Shown in pieces: positions 1-11,309 of a DNA stretch of 64,000 nt. Under the pieces are notes generated by a model. That model saw only the letters and a program-made list of their open reading frames with translations. It was not told where the DNA came from and ran no database searches. Source of the stretch: Ehretia macrophylla (Eukaryota > Streptophyta > Magnoliopsida > Boraginales > Ehretiaceae); the NCBI GenBank assembly GCA_037974665.1, contig CM075783.1, positions 45,655,318-45,719,317 on the forward strand. The letters run 5' to 3'. Within the stretch, counting starts at the first letter, position 1; each line of letters begins with the position of its first letter. The position numbers and the translations under genes are program-made.

Positions 1-429
1 CTTAGACCTCCTCTTAATAAATAAATAAAAAAGGGGGAAAATTATGACTTAAAGAATGGGCCCATTCTTTAGATTCTTTATTTTGATTCTCGAACTTCCA
101 ATGATAATTGGTGACTTCAGTTCAAAAATGAATTTTGGCTTTCCCATAACGTAAGGAAATAACAATTAACTATATCCAATGAATTAAAATCCTCAAAAAA
201 AAAATGCAAATTTTCCTGAAATTATGATTCTTCATTATAATATCTCCCTTGATTTTCGACCAATTTACAAAATGTCGCATAAATATATGCATGGTTGATT
301 AGATTACTCAGCCTCGCAGGCATTTTTAAGTAGGCAGTTTTGTTAGAATTGCATCATATGCCTCAGTTTCTGTAAAAATTATTTTTCCAGTTCAATTTTT
401 CAATATTTTAATTCAAGGAGAAGCTGAGA

Positions 430-449
430 ATATATATATATATATATAT
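430..449. repeat. (AT)n microsatellite
   Basis: About ten AT dinucleotides in AT-rich intergenic DNA. No gene is seen from 1 to about 1700 apart from the dispersed repeat at about 905-1085. Confidence 0.9.
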
Positions 450-904
450 GATAACTGGTCTAAGGTCAATTACTCATATCCTCCTATGAACTTTTGTGTT
501 TTTCTTGGTTAATCAATATAATAATCTTTGGTTATTCTACTATATATATCACCAAAAAGATCTCTTCATGTTACTCTTAAAACCTTATAAGAAAGATTCC
601 AACGTTATTAATTTGGGTATTTGGATTATTATATTTAGATTTTAGAATAAACCTTATATTAGCGCACTAGTTTAGGCTTAAATTAAAGAATTTTTAGGTT
701 TTTTTATTAGACTAGTTTTTTTATTAGTTAAATTGGTCTATTCTTGTTCATTAAATTTTGAGGCCTAATGCCTTCAGCATACACATATTGTCGCTCTTCA
801 TTTTTCTCTTAATAACCTTATTTCACCTAGTTGGATAAAGTTCGATTTGATTTGGTATATATGGATTATATAGAAAAATGCTTGATCATTGGGAAAACCT
901 TGAA

Positions 905-1085
905 AATAGTTTTTTTTGGATGGCGTGAGAACTCAATTGGTAGAACGCGACAATTAATTGATAAACCTTCAAGTGTAGCGGTGCACCCACACACATGGAC
1001 CACGTCAATCAAGAGAAAAACTTTAGAGTAATAGAAAATGTCAAACTTATGATCTTACAAGAATGATTTCACCACCATTACCGTT
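905..1085. repeat. dispersed repeat, copy 1
   Basis: This stretch (TTTTGGATGGCGTGAGAACTC onward, with a later GTTAGACCATAACCCCAG) resembles the stretch at about 43240-43420 in the same order: a 'TTTGGATG.CGTGA' start, a 'TCAA.TGGT' block, a 'TTCAA.TG.AG.' block and a 'TGAT..TA.AAG' block. Sharing these blocks over about 170 bp points to a repeat family, probably a transposon. I cannot name the class because no terminal repeat or coding piece is visible. Confidence 0.45.
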
Positions 1086-1700
1086 AGACCATAACCCCAG
1101 GGTCAAACCTTAAAGATAGTTGAGAAGTTGTCCAGCTACAACCTTAATTATTATGTATTAATTATTCATTAATTGACAACTTAACAAACACCACACATTA
1201 TACATACCTCCGTGCCATATTTATGCCTTCCAATATCTCATTTTCACCTTAACTTCACATTAATTTATTGATGCAACATTTATATAGAAGTACCATGACA
1301 TGCAAGCAAGCTTTAAAATCACATATATCTTTCAGCACAACTTCTTGGCTGGAGTGATATTTACTTGCACCAACAATATTCAAAATGCACTCACACCTTA
1401 GCTATCACACATAATCAATCCAAACCAAGCCTAGCTTATCCTACTAACCAAGTTTGGCTATATATATTTGACGGAACCACTAGTTCTTGTTGAGCGCCGT
1501 CACTTAATTCAAAGTTAAAAATAAAAATAAAAATAAAAGGCGGAATCCTGCATTAACTCCTCGTTAACAACTTAGCCTATTATCACACATTTGCACAACT
1601 TCAGCCAAATTTAACAACTCAAACCAAGCAAAGTCTTATCCCACCACATGATGTCGGTTATATAAATTTGATAAATCCACTCGTTGAGTCAAATTATTAT

Positions 1701-2063
1701 TTAGTAATCCTGCATGATCGTCAACTCCTCATTAATATTACCATTAATCACACTCTCTTCGAGCCTAAGCCTCTCTTTAACGTAGGAAATGTAGCTTGTA
1801 GCTTTGTTGTCCACTTGTTTGTCACCACCACCACCATTAGGACCATGCACATAGCCGTCACGGCCAAAGCTGGTGCCTCGCCTAGTGAAAGCCACCTTTT
1901 GCACTGCAGACGATGATGTGGTTGGTTTTGGTTTAGCATTTGCGATGGTGGTGTCATGATATTGATATTGCACATGAGTTGATGAAGGTTTGGCAGCTCT
2001 ATAGAAAGACATAATTAGCTTGCTTTTCATAAAGCTTGCTTGCTTATGGTTGGCTATCTCCAT
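1701..2063 (-). CDS. possible small plant protein of unknown function (120 aa)
   Basis: A single open frame of 120 codons starts at a true ATG (2063-2061). I do not recognise a named domain. The chain is basic in its first half (MKSKLIMSFYRAAKP), has a Ser/Thr-rich middle, a short Gly run (NGGGG), and a C-terminal piece reading VDNKATSYISYVKERLRLEE. That last block (D.KA..YI..V.E.LR.E) resembles the end of many short intronless plant proteins of unknown role; this is an impression, not a search result. A TATATATATA run at 2118-2127 would place a TATA box about 55-65 bp upstream of the ATG on this strand, which supports a short 5' leader. No signal peptide or membrane segment is seen. It could be a chance ORF, but its length, composition and upstream TATA run argue for a gene. 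Confidence 0.55.
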   Translation of the reverse strand: MEIANHKQASFMKSKLIMSFYRAAKPSSTHVQYQYHDTTIANAKPKPTTSSSAVQKVAFTRRGTSFGRDGYVHGPNGGGGDKQVDNKATSYISYVKERLRLEESVINGNINEELTIMQDY

Positions 2064-3086
2064 TGTGTATTTCTAACGCAACCAAATGATGTAGTGTGCA
2101 TTTCCATGCCAAGCCACCTATATATATATAGATAACTTGTCACCAGAAGAAAAACATTGGATAAAAGTGTAACACGTACCCTCTCATGTTAGTTCCGTAA
2201 AGAATATATATGATGTTCCACATCAATGGAAGAAGTATTGAGTATGTGATTTATTAAAAGGTCTTGTAAGATTTAGCGATAACTTGAGTTAACTATTTTA
2301 GGGTGTTCTTCGAACCTTAATTTTCCCTTCCCCATTCCTACCATCCATAGGGGTTAACGGGAATCTTTTGGTTCTTAGGAGATGTAAATTTAAACGATAA
2401 TTTGGGTTATTTTGGGTCAAGTGTGTGACAGAATGGTAGATGCGGGAGCTAAGTGCTATGCAATATAAAGTGCTACACCAAGTTCAATAGTGGATCTACG
2501 GTTTTGGACTCAATGCATGATAATTTGTGCTCCCTCTCGTGAGTCTAAGGTTCTGGATCAGGGCATGATAATTTGTATTTAGTTCATGATGATTTAAGTT
2601 CTTTATCAATATTGTCAACACGGAAATACAAATTTAAGTTTTTCTAGACCAATTAATTAAATTTAATCCACAAACTAATAGTTGGACTCAATTGTTACGG
2701 AATCATCTTTTTTGTATTGACACGCTAATAATTAATCATGAAACATTTTTTTTTTTTTTGAACTGAGAATAAGAGTCTTGTTGAGGATAGAAATGAATCT
2801 ATCTGTTGGGCAGTGGTCCCTTTGGCTTGGTAAATTATTATCATTATAATAACCTATTTTATCCATAGTCGGATATATTCCTTTTTTATTTAATTAGATA
2901 TTTGAATACTTTTGTAAGATATGACTGATAGAGAGAATTTTATTAGATAGAAAGTATACCCTAGAAAAATGTCACCACCCTTCTTTAATTCATATATGCA
3001 CGAATGAGAACAAAAGCATTACGTTATATCACTCTAATGAAGTATCAAAATTCTTATCATGCTGGCAGTGATCACCCGCCCACCAA

Positions 3087-3119
<33 letters not shown>

Positions 3120-3425
3120 GATTTAAATACACTAAAATGTGTTTTAAGTTATAATTCAGAATTAGGTTTAAAGGAGTTTCCTTTTTGTAAACAAAGTACA
3201 ATTTTGGCTCAGATTTGTAAGGTCACTCATTCCACTGGCATGGTTTTTTTTTTGCAAAGTAAGCAAAACTGTGATTTCTTGTAGAAAACAATACAAAGAG
3301 TTCATATAAACAAAGAGGCAAGAAACTTGCCAAACAATCCAATGAATCATCAAGAAGCAATCAAGTATTAGCAACAAGCAAAGCTATCCGAAAAGAATAG
3401 ACAAAAAATCAACACCCGACAAAAA
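2064..3425. other. intergenic stretch, no gene seen
   Basis: AT-rich DNA without a credible coding frame. It holds an A/T homopolymer near 2747 and the C run at 3087-3113. Confidence 0.6.
3087..3113. repeat. poly(C) tract, 27 bp
   Basis: An unbroken run of C preceded by CACCCGCCCACCAA. Such long C runs are rare in plant DNA and are prone to sequencing and assembly error, so the true length is uncertain. Confidence 0.9.
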
Positions 3426-3429
3426 GTGA

Positions 3430-4235
3430 ATATGAAAAGCCACATAAGACTAATTGATGCTCAAATAAATTCTATTGACGAAGTGTCTGTTGATACTTTT
3501 AGTAACAAATCTCTTCTCTCCTTGGGTCTTAAGGAGAACATCCGCACTAATCTTCTCCATAATTTTCTCCTCAGTATGCGCTTTGAGCAAGAAAATACGT
3601 TCATTCCTTTCAATCCAGATATGATAGACTGCAGCACAGAAGAGGAGCCGGAACATGTAGCTTTTGAGGTCTTTGTTACCTATAATTGAATGGGTAAAAT
3701 TGAGAATTGAGTCGAATGAAGTAAAAGATGGATCAATCTTTAAAGTATTTAAACTTCTCTTCCAAATACGTTTTGTAAAGCTACAATCAAAGAATAAATG
3801 ATTTCTGGATTCACAACCAAGATAATAAAAAATACTATTGGCTCTATCAATAGTGCCCCAAGACATAGCGATATCTAATGGTAAGCCTATCCAAACTAGC
3901 AAGCCATGGGATGAAACTATGCTTAGGAATATTATGTGCAAACCAAATTAAATAATGCAATGCATAATCATGACCTCTAACCCTAATGTGATCCCAAATG
4001 CTATTGAAGGAGAAAATGCCATTATCAACGACAATCCACACAAACTCATCGTTCTTATCATCACAAATGGTAATGTTAAAACGAGAAGGGTTAAGATGGG
4101 CAAGAGATGGTGGGTAGACAGGCCAGGCCCACTGGCCATGATCAATAATATATGAGACTCTACTATTAAGATAAGGATAGAGAATACGTATTTTAGTCTT
4201 GAAAATTTCATGACGTTGGAAATCATGGTGGATAA
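3430..4235 (-). mobile_element. LINE fossil: reverse-transcriptase zinc-binding region, frameshifted
   Basis: Translation of the minus strand gives the C-terminal part of a plant LINE ORF2. From about 4200 down it reads a linker (ILYPYLNSRVSYIIDHGQW), then VWIVVDNGIFSFNSIWDHIR, then HYLIWFAHNIPKHSFIPWLA, which is the zf-RVT signature. After a frame change near 3850-3940 it continues in another frame with CESRNHLFFDCSFTKRIW and HIWIERNERIF, the usual end of that domain. Cys and His ligands (C..HLFFDC) remain. The frame change and the lack of the reverse-transcriptase core show a dead 5'-truncated copy. It lies 0.8 kb downstream of the SPL gene stop and has no evident role there. Confidence 0.85.
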
Positions 4236-5066
4236 CTTTGAGTGCACAAAAGTTCTTGCATTTGGCCGGTCAATATTTGACTGTACGTGTGCACATCTCA
4301 CGTGTCACAGACGGATCATTTGACAACCAAACAAGAGTGCAACTCCTTAATGCAAGATGTTGGCCCGGGAAGCTCAGTAGAGCTAGGCCTGAAAATATGT
4401 TATAAACATGATCAAGTTTGGATTCTACACTTGTACATTAAGGCTCAGTTATTTTCGCGATTCCCCGAGTTCACCATAACATACTAGAATCTATAATGTT
4501 CAATTCCATATGCTTCTTGCTCTCTCTTCTGGATTAATTGAGCATAAGCTTCCTACGAATCTATAACATTGCTGCTGCAACTTCTCCAGACTTTATGGGA
4601 CAAGCACATGTAACTTTTCAGCATGTAAGTTTAAGATAAATTGAAGGAAATGGCTTACAAATGATCACCGTCCACGCAACAAGCGAGGGCCGCGCACCAG
4701 ACACAAAGGTTATCATTTGTAAACCATTCCCTAAACTGAAAGGTCAAGCCTGACAAGGAAAATGCACATGAACATAAATGGAAAGATCGACGCCAACAGT
4801 GGTTTTTACACTTCTCATCCATCTGATTCACATGCTACTCCAATCTGTGAAAACAGTTGACATCTGTTTCCTTGAGATGGCGAGCCTTTGCAGGGCGTAC
4901 ATAGAATGTTATGTCGGATTTAAGCCCTTTCTGAAGGCAATAACTTCTCAGGTGAAGATGATAAATACATAACAATGAACAAACATGGTAGCAAGTGTCA
5001 AAGAATTTTATCATTAGTACATCACTTATTTGGTTGACAACTTAGGCTAGGCGGAATGAGCGATGA
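4236..5066. other. intergenic, 3' flank of SBP-box gene
   Basis: No coding frame is supported. The part next to 5066 probably holds the 3' UTR and poly(A) site of the SBP-box gene on the minus strand. Confidence 0.5.
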
Positions 5067-7817
5067 CTACTCCCACATGAATGTCAGAGTTTGTTGAGAT
5101 CCACTTGTAGACGAGCCATCAGGCCCATTCTGAAACATTTCCTGGAAACGGAGGTGGGAATTGTTGCTCACTTGGGAGTCTGTAACGGAAACTACTGGCT
5201 TGCTTTGGATTTCTGGAGATAACGGGTACTGACCTAAACTGCCGAAGTGCAGGTTGTGAGCTAAGGACTGTGAATGGTGCATGGAGTCAGGCTGCACCAT
5301 GTGGCTCAAGCCGATCTCCCTAGTTACAGCAGGTGCTGATGACAGAAGAGAGAGAGCACGATCAGCATCAACGACTTGATTTAAAAATCCATCAGAGAAC
5401 TTCTTTTGGCTACAATTACTAATTGCTGATGCAGGATTCGGATCTAGAAGAGGTTGGTGTATAGAAGCTTCTGGGATGGCACGTTCAGTGCCTTGCATGA
5501 ACTGAAATTGGCTTACTCCTTTGTAGCTATGAGCTGAAGCTTCAGGAAACGAGTTTTGTCTGATGATGTAATTTAGGTCTGGTTGGTTGCTGTAAATCAT
5601 CATGTCACTGTCAGCATTGACAACCCCAGCCCACGTAGAGCTCACAACAGCACTCGTGAATGTTTCCCGACTACCAAATGAAAGCAGTCTTGTACCTGCA
5701 AGAAATCAGTTCAAACTACACTTTACTTTGTAAATAAATAGATTCAAGTATTCACACAAGCACTGATTCCCTAAAGAAATTATATATCCAGAAGTATGTA
5801 AGAGAAGAAAATTTAAATTTCCAAAATCAACATCCGGACCTTGTTGACTAGAGAAAACCAATCCAGGATTTCTGGTTAGAGATTCTGGCTGAGGCTTCCT
5901 TCGCCTCCTATTGTGGCCATCAAGACGTTTCCTACAGCTACGCTTTCCCTCATCGAACTCGATCAATGAATGAAACCTACATAAAAATATGCATTGGATA
6001 ATAAATATAAAACCTGAGAGATAAAAGATCTCTATCATAATTTAATAATACTTGAAAAAGATAACAGTTGTACACAAGCTTGTCATAGATTCAGATACCA
6101 TAAATTTCCCTAAATTATTGATATAGCCATTACCTTATTACAGACAGATGCAGCGCACTACGCTAAGAGATGCGTAAACCGAAAGGCAACAAAAGCACAC
6201 ATCTGTGTACACGTTTGTCCTATAGCAATATATAATAACTCAATTCTTCTCGCAAAATCCTATGTACAAAATAAATTTGGCTTGCAAATGTGAAGCAAAT
6301 AATTATCATACCTATCAGACAAATCAATTTAATTTTTGTCGCATATTCAATTAACGAGAGTTTGTATTCTCAAATCATAAGGGATAAAGCGAGAACAGTT
6401 AAGAGAGACCATTCCTCTAGAATATCCTTTTAGAATTCTATTTACTTGCCCTATCTTCAAAACATTATACTTTCTCTCATCTATTGTAGAACTAGAACCA
6501 CTGCCACGCATGCACCACTGTGAATGCAGAGAAAATTACTAGAAAGGATTTTGCCTCAATACTTTTGTTGGAGTGACCTGCTATACTATATAAAGGAAGT
6601 TTGAACGATGCAAGAAAACTGCAGAAGCTTCCTCTTCCATGTCAGTAAGCTCTTTTATTAAAGCTTTCCAGTAACCGACCACTTGACCTATGCTTCCATA
6701 CAGCCTTTAGCTTAGCATGAAATTCGTTACTATAGGCAACATAATTCAAGGAAAATATCCTATGCATAAATTCATTTACACATGATCAGAAAATTATACT
6801 TATGGAAGAAATAGATGTCCGAAAAGATCCAACTTAACAGAAAAAACAGAACTTTATTAACCTAGGAAAACTTTATGCTGAAGCTGTTGTTTAACTTTTG
6901 GCAGTGCTCCATGAAAACTCAATTATGTGGATTTGCTTCATCTGACCCTGCATCGAGACCAAAATACTATCCCAAAAATATTAAGCTGAAATGTGGAATT
7001 GTATGAACTTCAGATTTCGAAGGCAAAGGGACAAAATAGATCTGTTGAATAATGTTTGCAAGAGATTCCATAAAAACTTGATTATATATGGTAAAATTTG
7101 GTGAATTAAGATGTCAAACATGATAGAATTTCCAAGGTCAGTGCATATGCAGGCATCAAGGGTGAGGTCAAGGTCAAGAATCTCTTTCATAACTGCAGAA
7201 CAGATATAATGCACCGATCAATCAAGCTTTAGAGAACAAGTCTATATAGCATGAAACACTACAGCTGGCTTGAAACTAGACTGAAGCTGTATAACATAAG
7301 ACAATTATTACAATATAAGAGATTGACGAAGTTTACATTAAAACAGACAGGCTCTCCAGAAGATACGGACCATCTTTGATCCAAGATCAAAGACATACTG
7401 CAACAGAAGAACCAGAAGCTGAAAGTTTAGTGCAAGAGATGAAGCAGATGAGATAACAGGGTGTCCAACATTTAGAGAATGTACAAAGTGTATTAGAGAA
7501 ATTCACGACCAATCATATTCGTCAAAAGGAAGAATTACACCCAAACGATGGAAATATATGAACAATGAAAGTTCAATGACAATATAAGAGTTTTTCCTTA
7601 TTTACCTGCTGCACTGTTGACAGAATCGTTGTTCTCGACCACCAATTGTGACTTTTGCAGTCTTAGAGTGCATCTCGCAAACTTTATGTCGTCGGTGGTA
7701 CTCTCGGCATTGACTAAGGTCAGCATTACAACCATCAACCAAGCAATGAGCAACTTGGGCAATATTACCAAGTGCCTTGGCCCTCTTTGATGATCCAGAG
7801 ATCGCCACAGATTCCAT
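5067..7817 (-). CDS. SBP-box transcription factor, SPL13-like (N-terminal exon not found)
   Basis: Nuclear DNA-binding protein of the SQUAMOSA promoter-binding-like family, which binds GTAC-core sites and controls phase change and shoot or flower traits under miR156. Three exons join in frame: 7606-7817, 5840-5976 and 5067-5695, giving 325 codons if translation begins at the ATG at 7817. The SBP domain spans exons 1-2 ([20 protein letters not shown], then [14 protein letters not shown]), with both zinc sites and the bipartite nuclear signal [17 protein letters not shown]. The exon break after CQQCSR is the usual one. Exon 3 begins GTRLLSF and ends FMWE, as in the SPL2/10/11/13 group. A miR156 site lies in exon 3. 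Upstream of 7817 the frame stays open ([14 protein letters not shown], like the FSVDLKLG block of SPL13) but meets a TGA near 7918 without an ATG, so the N-terminal 60-90 residues are absent or in an exon I cannot see. A good donor (GTCTGTAAGTC) near 9555 suggests a 5' UTR exon. Confidence 0.88.
5340..5359 (-). promoter_or_regulatory. miR156/157 target site in SPL exon 3
   Basis: On the minus strand the 20 bases read GTGCTCTCTCTCTTCTGTCA, the canonical miR156 target of SPL genes, and they encode the conserved peptide ALSLLS. The known effect of miR156 here is transcript cleavage plus reduced translation, so the gene is expected to be low in juvenile tissue and to rise with age. Confidence 0.95.
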
Positions 7818-10800
7818 TTTCAAGATTCTTAGATGCTCAATACTTTCAACCAACAGCTTGTGCCCTTCTAAGTTGTGTTTCTGACCAAAGTCAACAACAA
7901 TGAAATCCTCTTTATGAAAGCGAATTCAGCAAAGTTGCATACAACTTGCTCCCCAGATGTAGCTCACAAACTCCTATCCTTCACAATCTATGTTCTATTC
8001 ACAATGATCTGCTCTTTCCTCTCACTCACTTTGACATAGTCATCCACCTAGTTAATTGTTCACGACTCATGAGTGCCATGTAGGAAAAAAAAAAACAGTT
8101 CAGTAAAGTATGTCTATGCAAATTCATTCATTCAATTTTTTCCCTCTCATCAGTAGCTAAGCAACTAATATATGCACAAATAGCAGCATTCGTTGATAGG
8201 ATATATGTGGTATACGAGACAATACAAGCTTACTTGATGAGAGACTACCTTGCCATATATGGTCTCATAACTTATAAGGCAATTGAACATTAATAAATCT
8301 TGCACATAATCTGAAGTTCCATGTAATAGCTCCTAAAATATGCACTTTGCTTGGAATCCTAACTGAAAATTCTATCTCAACTCCAAAACCAACCTTAAGT
8401 GGTCCCATTTTCCCCAATCAGAAAGCTGAACCAATATATATTTATATAGAGGTGATTATATTAGTCCATTGTGTTAGGCAAAGAATGCAGTGCTGGCAAA
8501 AGGTTGATACGCTAATCGCCTGCAGATTGAAATTAGCTACCGCATTTCCAAATTTAAGATCATACAACCAAGAAAATCTGGGTCCCTGTAAAGAAATTTG
8601 TATGCATCACATTCACAACCCCCAACCAATCCTCAACTGTCCAAAACTACTCCTCCTAGAAGAAGCAAAAAATTCTAAATCAAGGCCAGCAAGAGAATTT
8701 CTAAATTAGAAACAGCCAATCTTATGGACTTGACAACGACATTACAGTTGGCCTTCCCATTTAATAATGCCACACCCAATCCCAGAAGCCCGGGACGCAA
8801 GCAAAACTATTGTTAAAGACTTATTAAATAATTATCTCGGGCATCAAAATGGTTAACTGAGTTATTGCGTAAACTCACAACGCTCACTTACAAACCATAT
8901 GTTTATGAAAGACTATTGCTCAAAAAAGAAAGAAATGTTTGCCAACAAATCTCAAGTTTTTTAACTGCAACTGAAGAAAAGATATCTCAAAACCATGTGA
9001 CTTTCTTACCCAATTATGAAGTGAGTAAGCACAGTTGTGAATCAATTATTACCATAAAAAACAAAGAGTAGGATAAAAAAGGAAAGGTCACAGCTTTCTT
9101 TTGCAACTTATAATTACATAGCAACAATAGTAGACAAACATTACTGCTCCATTTCACAAAAATAACATACTGTGATAAAAGGCTAAAAAAAAGTATATCT
9201 TAACATACTACAAATATAGAAAAAGAAGTAAAAAATGTCAAAAAGGTTGAAACTTGAGAATAAATACAGTGACCCTTTAAGCAAAAAAGGCAAGAGTCTT
9301 GAAAATGACCTCTAATTATACCTCAGAAAATGTAAAGCTCAGAGCTTTCACTCAAAAGCTCAAGTATTTTCACCAGCATAAACAGTTAAATTTTGCAGAG
9401 AGGATCCAAGAATGCATGAAAGATAAAGTCTTAGAACCAACACACACATATATATGTATAATAATATTATATATATATATATATATATATCTCACACAGA
9501 CAATATTATAAGAGAAGTGGTATAAAGAGCATGTTGTAAGTGAGAAGACTTACAGACAAGTGGAAGACAAGAAGATTTGACTTGGTCTTTTGAACCATTC
9601 ATTATCTGATAACAATTCCATTATAGATCATTTAAAGTGGCAACTGGCAAAAAGATAGGAACAGTGGCTACTATATTGGTTGTTGTGTGTGTGTGCTTAG
9701 AAAAAGGCTATTTAGGCTTATAGGTAGAACAAGATATGCACAAGAGAGCAAAAGGATTTATTATGAGTAATCAAAATTAGTGTGTTTGTGTGGGAATTAT
9801 TGGTGGAAGCATGGTAGCACAGCAACGTAGCATTGGATAATGTATTGATGGAGAGACCGTATAGTTTGTTATAGTCGAATTATATTAAAAATATTATGTA
9901 TTGTTTCGTGTATTTGTGTTTATAATTACCAACTGTTAACATGAACATGTGTATGCATCATAGTTACTACAGTGATGGAAAAAAATAAAAAATTGGTCTT
10001 GGAAGAATGAATATTGAGGGGAGGCTTTTTCTTTGGAGAGTGTGTGTGTGAGAGAGGCATTCCTTTTTTAGACTATTAGCCTTGCAACAAAGTAGAATAA
10101 TGGGTTAAAAAATGGACTAAAGAAAAGGAAATCAAAAGACCCATAAACGAGTGGCAAAGAAAGGGACAGGGTGTGTTAGTACTTTGTACCTTTCAACTTT
10201 TTAATGTGTTGTGTGTGTGTGAGAGAGGAAAGGTTGGTCTTGAGTTCTTTTGTCTCCTTAACTTTTTTATTTTTTAATATAATAGTCGGTTAAAATTGTG
10301 TTCCAAATTTAAATAATAGGTTATTATGTAATTATTTTACTCTCTTTGTTAATTAATTAGTATAGAGTGTTATCAGTCATATCATTAGAAAAATTGCAGG
10401 TCTTTTTCACAGAGATTATACTATCTTGTCTTACTTCTATAAATGACATATTGACAATGCTAGAACAATAAGATGCTCTAAGCATAATCATAGGTCCAAG
10501 ATCGTGTTCAATTTGAAAATTAATTGATTAGATTTCGATAAGTCAGCAAAATGTTCATTGCTTAAAAGGGACAAAAAAATTTACCTCAGGGAACAATACT
10601 TTTGAATTGGTTGCTTTTTATGTGTCCATTTACATATATATGACTAGATGGAGATTCTTTCCTTTATGGAAATTTGGTATCATATAACTCAATTTAAAAA
10701 GTTGGACTCTGTCGGAGTCAACAAGTAAAAATAAATAAGTAAAAAAATAGCTTAATTAGTACCAGAAGCAAAGAGCTCCATGCAAATGTTAAGGCCCAAT

Positions 10801-11070
10801 AATTTCATATTTTTTTTTTCTATTTGATTAGTTTAAGTTTAATTATCTAAGTATAAATATTAAAGGAATTATTACTTTGGGGTAGAGCCCTCATAACATG
10901 ATTGGCTACTTGACCTCTTTTGATTTAAGGCTACTGGGACCCCATACCAATGTATGTGGTTGAGTTTGATAGGAGGAGTTGTTATGGAAATAATGGAGCC
11001 AAAGAAATTGTCCAATATAGATGGTTACCTGAGTTTGGTGGGTGTGGAAAGAATTTTTTGAAACAAAACT
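7818..11070. other. 5' region of SPL gene and intergenic DNA
   Basis: No coding exon is supported. The part to about 9555 would be a 5' intron if the donor there is real, and CT/CA-rich leader-like sequence lies at 10030-10060 and 10210-10230 (minus strand). A (TA)n run lies at 9460-9490. I searched for the expected SPL13 N-terminal block (MDWNLK-like) on the minus strand and did not see it. Confidence 0.45.
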
Positions 11071-11309
11071 AACAAATATTCATGAAACTTGTCGAAGGTG
11101 ATTCACATAGAAAGAGCCCTATAGGACCATTGTTGGATCTATGTAGGAAGATGATAATGGAACACATGGATTACAAACTGCCACATGTTTATAAAGAGGT
11201 CAATAAATACACAGATTGGATTGCAAATTTGGCACCCACTCAAGCATTAGATAACCAAGACCTTCATCAACCCCCGATACCTTTTACAATTTTTTGTAAA
11301 AAAGGATAA
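11070..11309 (+). mobile_element. LINE fossil: end of RNase H domain
   Basis: The plus strand encodes SPIGPLLDLCRKMIMEHMDY followed by HVYKEVNKYTDWIANLAPTQ. This is the last part of the RNase H-like (RVT_3) domain found at the 3' end of many plant LINEs; the D of TDWIANLA is the fourth acidic residue of that fold. The first three catalytic positions are missing, so this is a truncated copy. No poly(A) tail is obvious right after the stop at 11307. Confidence 0.7.

Noticed and set aside
8347..8709. 120-codon plus-strand frame in the SPL 5' region
   Set aside because: No domain, no conserved block, and it lies antisense within the presumed SPL 5' intron.
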